Shown here piece after piece: positions 59,160 to 64,000 of a stretch of DNA of 64,000 nt. The DNA comes from an uncultured Oscillospiraceae bacterium (lineage in GTDB: Bacteria > Bacillota > Clostridia > Oscillospirales > Acutalibacteraceae). The first letter of the stretch is position 1; every line of letters starts with the position of its first letter. The stretch is from the NCBI GenBank assembly GCA_900547105.1, contig URFL01000004.1, positions 124,001-188,000 of the forward strand, written 5' to 3'. The notes beneath the pieces are model-generated. The model ran no database searches. It saw only the letters and a list, made by a program, of their open reading frames with translations, and was not told where the DNA came from. The translations under genes were made by a program, and so were the position numbers.

Positions 59160-62100
59160 TTACGCGGCCGGCGTGGTCGCCGAAACGATCGAACTGTACA
59201 CCGTCTGCACCGTGCCATCCGCCGTACGCACGGTGATGTACGCCATACCATAACGGGTACGACCCGCTTTCACCTTCAGTAGATCCACTTTGTACTGACG
59301 GTTCGGCACACGCGAGGTGGCCACGATCTTCAGATAATCCTTACCGGCGGTGTAGCTGGCCAGATCGTTCAACGTCGCCTCGTTCGGCGCATAGATCAGG
59401 CCATACTCCATCAGCGTCATATCTTCCGGCATATAGGTCTGGGCGATCATCGAAATGGTGTAGGTACCGTTCGCATCCGCCGTGATCAGCTGCTGGTTGA
59501 TATCCGCGCTCAGTGCGGGTTTCTGCACATCGTCCGCCGAGTCCACATACACCGCCTCAACGGTGTTGTCACCGCTGACATAGAAGGTGTAGGTGTCCGC
59601 TGTGCTGACCTTCATGCCATCCAGCGTCCAGTGCGAGAACACTTTGCCCTCGACCGGAACAGCAGCCGCCTCGATACGCGTATCGAAGGTCAAGCCGGTG
59701 GTGTCTTCGCCATTGGTACGCTGCGCGTTGATCAGCGTCAGGGTATAGCCGGTGGAGGCGGTATCATCCACATACACGGCATTCACCGCGATGCTGCCGC
59801 CCTTGTTGCTATCCACCGCCATCGCCAGCGCATCGTCCTCGGTATCCCAGCCCTTGGTGGTCTGGCCGATGATGGTCGGGATCGACGGAGCAGACAGCTC
59901 GCTGGCCGCTTTCACGACCTGCACATCGATCACACGGTTATATTTGCCGTAGTACACCACAGCCGTTTCGTCGCTGTTCACGAAGTACGCCGCCACATCC
60001 TGGCTGCCGGTAACCGGCAGCGTGATGCTGGTGGTGTCTTCGGACGCTTTGGTGAAGATGTTGTTCTGTTTCCAGCCAACAAAGTTCGCCGAAGAAGTAG
60101 TAGCTGCGGTCAGCGTATCGTCTTTGCCGTAGGTCAAGCCGCCGGTGATATCCACACGACCGTTGCCTACCGTCGAGATGGTGCCCAGATTTTCTTCCGC
60201 CGTCACATCCACCACACGAGCGCCGGTGGCATTGATGTAATAGTGGCCGCTGCCGTTATTCGCCTCGTTTTTGCTGTTCAGGCTGGTAGACACATCATCC
60301 GCAAACTCCGCCACCTGCACATACCAAATAATATCCTGAGCAGCCGTCCACGCAAAGTCACTATCGGTTGCTTTGGACAACGGGATTTCGATAAATCCGT
60401 TTTGCGCATCGTAAGTGCCATTGTATGTAGCCGGGAAGGTCAACGCTTTTTCCTGGTTGTTCAAACGGGAAGCCAGCGACAAGCGCTGATTGTTCAGGGT
60501 CACGGTTTCGGGAACCGGGTAATTTTCCGGATCGGTCGAACCCACAAAGAAGTTGATGCGCAGCACCAGCTGTTCTTTGGTGTATCGGCTCAGATCCACA
60601 ACGCCCTGATCCGCCTTTGTCCAACCCATGTAAACACCTTTTGCGTTGTTGTACATAAAGTTTTTGGTGTTGTTTGCAAACTTGCTAAAGGTCATCAGCG
60701 TATGACCAACCAAGGTCAGCTGCGCTTTCGCGTCGTTGATCGCCTGCTGGGCATCCGCCAGCTGCACATAGGTGATGCTTTCGTTATTCAGCAGCTCCAG
60801 CGCCGCAGCCTGCGCCGCTTTCAGCGCGGTCGCACTGGCCTCGTTATACACTACACCATCCGCATCGCCCATCTCGTCCAGCGTCATGGTCGCCGCGGTT
60901 TTCAGCGCCGCCGCCATGTTCTCTTTGGTCGCATCCACCACACGAGCGTTGGCGATTACTACCTGATAAGCGCCATCGGCCGCATCGGCCAACTCGTTAA
61001 TGTGCATCCACATCAGGATATCTCGCACCAAGCCATCTTCGTTGGAACCGGTCAGATTGGTGAACGGCAGGTCGATCGCATTAGCTTTAGTGGGATCCAG
61101 CGTTTTGATAGCGTTGCCGAATTCCAAGCTGTATTCGGGATTGCCCTCCTGCTTGCGGATCGCCAAACGCATCGAACCGACCGTCAAGGTTTCCGGCAGC
61201 GGAGTATCGCCGGTAGCGACAAAGGTCAAATCAAACCGCAGCCGCAGATTGTCATAATTGCGAACGCTCAGATCGACCGTCCCCTGATCGGAGCCCTTCC
61301 AATTGGCGTACACATTAGCCTCTTTCGAAGCCGTCACATTGTAGGTACCGTTCCAACTGTTAAAAGTCATAACGAACGGATCCACACAAACCAGCGTTTT
61401 GCGCGCCGCCGCCATCGCAGCGATGGCTTCTTCCGCTTGGCTCAGATCCACATTCTCATACACCGTGTACCATTCGTCATAAACCGCCTGATACGCCGCG
61501 AGAGAATCCGGGGTAAACTCTTTGGCGCCGTCCTCGGTCACATCGTCGAACGCCGCTTTCAAACGGTTCAGCAGATCGCTGTTGGATCCATCGATGACCG
61601 CCACATTACGGATCTGGACAGTAATACCGGGGTTGGAAGTGCTGCCGCGCAAATCGTTGTAGGCAAACAATTTCACTTTGGTGATGGCGCTCAAAGCGGC
61701 AGTCGAGTTGGTGAAATCGCTCAAATTCAAGCAAACCGTATTCCATTTGCCAGCAGAGGCACTCCCCAACAAACTATTGGTGCCCTTTCCAAAGCTTTTT
61801 TTCATTTCAGTGCTGCCACTGTACAGGGTCAAATCACCGTTTACCAAGGTATTGGTCACATCGGTCATGCCATCATCGCGGGTTACCAAAATCTCCATAC
61901 GCAATTGCAGCGTGGACAGGCTTTCTGTGCCTGTGATAGCGTTTTTAGTCACGTTGATGGTAGAGTTCATATAGTGTTTGCCCTCAACGCCCGTATTGGT
62001 AAAGCTCGTGATCGATTCGGGTGTACCAAATTGGATATATTCGGGAATCACTGCTACGAAATCGTTCTTCGCCGCCTCTGCTTTTTTCAGCAGCTGATTC

Positions 62101-64000
62101 TTCGCCTGCAGGGTCGCTTCATCGCTTGCCATCATCGCCTTCGCCTGCGATTGCAGCTCGCGATAGGCCTCGGTCGAAGCAGCCGTGTATTTGCCGACCG
62201 GCAGTGAATCGTTCGCCAACGCAGTAACCGCGTTGTTGATGGCCTCGACCGTTTTATCAACAAATTTCAGTTCCTCCACCGTCATCACAATACTGGTGGT
62301 AGAATTGTTGGCCTTGGCAGCAATTTGCGAATCAAACGTGTAATTGGCCCAGATGCGATTCACATGGCTCCAGTCCACACGGCGGTCGTAGGTATCACCT
62401 TTCCATATGTTGCGGCTTTCGTCCAGCAAATACTCGATGGTATAGGTCACCGAACCATCGGCGTTTACTTGCTCCGCCGTCGGAACAGCCGTGTAGGTAT
62501 CGGTACGGCGCTCGGTGTTCGTGTCCAAATCGGTTTTTTTGCCGTCGACACCGCGCAGACGGAAGTCCAATTTAGACAGTTTCGGCAATCCACCGCTCAC
62601 ATCCAAATCACCGGTGTATGCGTCGTTCTTGGACACGGTGATTTTAGCCACCAGATAACGATTGGCACCCACTGTATATCGCACAGACGGATCGGTGCCT
62701 TCCACCACATCATAGGTCTTGCCATCCGACAGATCAAGCGTGGCATTCGTATACTTCCAATCAACGAAATAGGTTGTGCCGCTACTGTTGGAGCCGGTGC
62801 TGGTATAACTTTTTTCTTCATCCGGATAGTGCCCCACATCGTAGGTCACCGTGCGGAGATTGGTCAGCGCCGCTTTGGCAGTGTTCAGAGCGGCCAGCTC
62901 TTTTACAAAATCGTCATAGGTAGCTTCAGTATTAGCAAGCAGCGCTTTTGCTTTATCCAGCTCCGCTTCATACGCCGTGGCGTTATCATCCACATCGTAC
63001 AGGATGGTTTTGGAGTCCTCCAACGCCGTCTGCAGCGCCCTCATATCGCTGTGGGTGATACGGATGTTTTTCACATGCGAGGTGAACCCGGGGTTGGTCT
63101 GCTTTCCATTCACCGAAGCATCGTTGTAGTTGAACGCGTACACCTGCGTCAGTCCGGTGGCATCCGTCATACCGCTAAACGAAGTCAGCGGAATCGAAAT
63201 GTGATACCACGTATCCGACTTGGCGAGCTTGCCGCTGGTGTAGCTGCTGGCTGCATTGCGCTCGCTGGGATCATACAAGCGGACATTACCGTTCACAATT
63301 TTGGACGATACGAAATCCGCGTTGTCGCTGGAATACATCATATCAAATTCCAGATTCATTTTGTCCAGCGCAATATCCGATGTAATGCCGTTGTAGAAAA
63401 TTTTGGTAGTCGGCACGCTGGTAACGGTATGGTTCCCGTCGGCATTCACATGGGTGATCTCATCCGCCGCCGGAGAACCGAAGGTCGCCAGCTCACTGCG
63501 CATGCTGCCGTCCGCGTTGCGGCTCATATCCACCACATACACATTGCGATAGCTGATGGAAGCGCCGTATTTGCGATCATCAGCACTCATGGATGTGTCG
63601 TATCTTTCGGGGTGGTTGTAGATATTCAACTGCACCTTTTGGATATTCGTGTAGCCATAGCCGCTCAGCGGAACAGCCACTTTCATCCACGTATCGTTGG
63701 CACGGCCATTTTGCGGCAGCCATGTCGTAATCAGATGACCGGGGCTAAATTTGCCGTTATCAGACGAAAAAATGTCTGTTCCACCGTCGCCCAAGCTCTT
63801 CTGCATCCATGCAGCATCGGTAAAGCCATAGTCTTGATGAATGTTGATCTCCATCACAATGGCATAGTTGCCGCTGGCTTTGGTCAGGCTGATCGCCGAG
63901 GACGGAGTGAATGTCCGACCGAGGAAATCACCGCCATTGCAGGTCGTTTTTACGGCATCTTGTTGAATGACGCCGACCACTTGGCCAAATTCAGAGGTAG
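59160..64000 (-). CDS. Giant extracellular repeat protein (binding-like domains plus FIVAR-like bundles), 5' end outside window
   Basis: At least 1612 residues; the frame stays open to the right edge, so start and signal peptide are missing. It alternates about six beta-rich domains (with phrases like LRLRFDLTF, LVLRINFFVG, LQLRMEILV) with FIVAR-like three-helix units (ALKAAQAAALELLNNESITY). The C-terminal part (about 1280-1530) has InlB/Big-type repeats (FVGWKQNN, FSHWTLDG). The end SSIVSATTPAA has no dockerin or LPxTG. No catalytic core is visible, though one may lie upstream. Probably a surface or secreted glycan-binding protein of the same system as the dockerin enzymes. Confidence 0.82.
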   Translation of the reverse strand, partial: TSEFGQVVGVIQQDAVKTTCNGGDFLGRTFTPSSAISLTKASGNYAIVMEINIHQDYGFTDAAWMQKSLGDGGTDIFSSDNGKFSPGHLITTWLPQNGRANDTWMKVAVPLSGYGYTNIQKVQLNIYNHPERYDTSMSADDRKYGASISYRNVYVVDMSRNADGSMRSELATFGSPAADEITHVNADGNHTVTSVPTTKIFYNGITSDIALDKMNLEFDMMYSSDNADFVSSKIVNGNVRLYDPSERNAASSYTSGKLAKSDTWYHISIPLTSFSGMTDATGLTQVYAFNYNDASVNGKQTNPGFTSHVKNIRITHSDMRALQTALEDSKTILYDVDDNATAYEAELDKAKALLANTEATYDDFVKELAALNTAKAALTNLRTVTYDVGHYPDEEKSYTSTGSNSSGTTYFVDWKYTNATLDLSDGKTYDVVEGTDPSVRYTVGANRYLVAKITVSKNDAYTGDLDVSGGLPKLSKLDFRLRGVDGKKTDLDTNTERRTDTYTAVPTAEQVNADGSVTYTIEYLLDESRNIWKGDTYDRRVDWSHVNRIWANYTFDSQIAAKANNSTTSIVMTVEELKFVDKTVEAINNAVTALANDSLPVGKYTAASTEAYRELQSQAKAMMASDEATLQAKNQLLKKAEAAKNDFVAVIPEYIQFGTPESITSFTNTGVEGKHYMNSTINVTKNAITGTESLSTLQLRMEILVTRDDGMTDVTNTLVNGDLTLYSGSTEMKKSFGKGTNSLLGSASAGKWNTVCLNLSDFTNSTAALSAITKVKLFAYNDLRGSTSNPGITVQIRNVAVIDGSNSDLLNRLKAAFDDVTEDGAKEFTPDSLAAYQAVYDEWYTVYENVDLSQAEEAIAAMAAARKTLVCVDPFVMTFNSWNGTYNVTASKEANVYANWKGSDQGTVDLSVRNYDNLRLRFDLTFVATGDTPLPETLTVGSMRLAIRKQEGNPEYSLEFGNAIKTLDPTKANAIDLPFTNLTGSNEDGLVRDILMWMHINELADAADGAYQVVIANARVVDATKENMAAALKTAATMTLDEMGDADGVVYNEASATALKAAQAAALELLNNESITYVQLADAQQAINDAKAQLTLVGHTLMTFSKFANNTKNFMYNNAKGVYMGWTKADQGVVDLSRYTKEQLVLRINFFVGSTDPENYPVPETVTLNNQRLSLASRLNNQEKALTFPATYNGTYDAQNGFIEIPLSKATDSDFAWTAAQDIIWYVQVAEFADDVSTSLNSKNEANNGSGHYYINATGARVVDVTAEENLGTISTVGNGRVDITGGLTYGKDDTLTAATTSSANFVGWKQNNIFTKASEDTTSITLPVTGSQDVAAYFVNSDETAVVYYGKYNRVIDVQVVKAASELSAPSIPTIIGQTTKGWDTEDDALAMAVDSNKGGSIAVNAVYVDDTASTGYTLTLINAQRTNGEDTTGLTFDTRIEAAAVPVEGKVFSHWTLDGMKVSTADTYTFYVSGDNTVEAVYVDSADDVQKPALSADINQQLITADANGTYTISMIAQTYMPEDMTLMEYGLIYAPNEATLNDLASYTAGKDYLKIVATSRVPNRQYKVDLLKVKAGRTRYGMAYITVRTADGTVQTVYSSIVSATTPAA

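Noticed and set aside
59631..62207. An 858-codon open frame on the plus strand
   Set aside because: Antisense shadow of the giant repeat protein; composition is His/Gln/Arg-rich and no start signal is present.

Overview
The window reads as a chromosomal segment of a spore-forming, Gram-positive Clostridia member, most likely a gut Oscillospiraceae/Ruminococcaceae-type bacterium. The reasons are sequence-based: the spore-coat set cotJA-cotJB-cotJC, an AbrB-type regulator, a sortase, a teichoic-acid-type export operon (TagB/F-, TagG- and TagH-like), meso-diaminopimelate dehydrogenase, consensus sigma-A promoters (TTGACA-17-TATAAT), strong AGGAGG ribosome binding sites, and large secreted carbohydrate-active proteins ending in type I dockerins. 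DNA is GC-rich by eye, with AT-richer islands at about 16.8-19.2 kb and 26.1-26.4 kb. I see no insertion sequence, phage, plasmid origin or rRNA operon.

Layout. 0-3.4 kb: tail of a response regulator, its histidine kinase, a membrane-anchored unknown and a C39-like peptidase. 3.5-6.6 kb: two divergent membrane GGDEF proteins sharing a promoter region. 6.7-11.3 kb: a DUF2974 lipase-like protein, a TauE/SafE-type permease split into two half-genes, and a DUF6110 protein plus P1B-type ATPase unit with a structured leader and an internal attenuator-like hairpin. 11.4-16.7 kb: tRNA-Ala, a TetR-controlled heterodimeric ABC exporter, and a LOG-family hydrolase. 16.8-19.2 kb: four adjacent uncharacterised genes on the minus strand. 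19.3-24.9 kb: an apparent maintenance operon, sbcD-sbcC, a variant peptide deformylase, a prolyl-tRNA editing domain protein and an AlkD-like protein. 25-26.1 kb: rubrerythrin and a Fur/PerR regulator with PerR-like boxes. 26.3-28.9 kb: a secreted protein, a sortase and a polytopic protein, then an AbrB-like regulator. 29-30.1 kb: cotJABC. 30.2-30.5 kb: a non-coding stretch with CRISPR-repeat-like fragments. 30.5-38.7 kb: a DUF1540 protein, a MacA/MacB-permease pair lacking its ATPase, MATE efflux, tRNA-Ser, queH, ddh and glmS.

39-64 kb is a surface and glycan island: a dockerin-bearing sialate O-acetylesterase-like protein, a dockerin-bearing BspA-type leucine-rich-repeat protein, a membrane-anchored GLUG/Ig-like protein, a teichoic-acid-type operon, a very large dockerin-bearing GH3 enzyme, a cytoplasmic CE2-like SGNH esterase, a YgiQ-type radical SAM protein, a 42-residue peptide gene, and a giant (at least 1,612 residue) repeat protein running off the right edge. 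The first two dockerins and their terminators are a near-perfect 271-bp duplication. Similar beta-domains and helical FIVAR-like bundles recur in several of these proteins, which suggests one extracellular glycan-binding machinery. No cohesin or scaffoldin lies in the window.

The points most worth following are the duplicated dockerin-terminator cassette, the sortase operon with a non-LPxTG substrate, the four-gene unknown cluster, the leader and attenuator of the DUF6110-ATPase unit, the CRISPR-like fragments and the 42-residue peptide. Family names come from recalled motifs and were not checked by database search.
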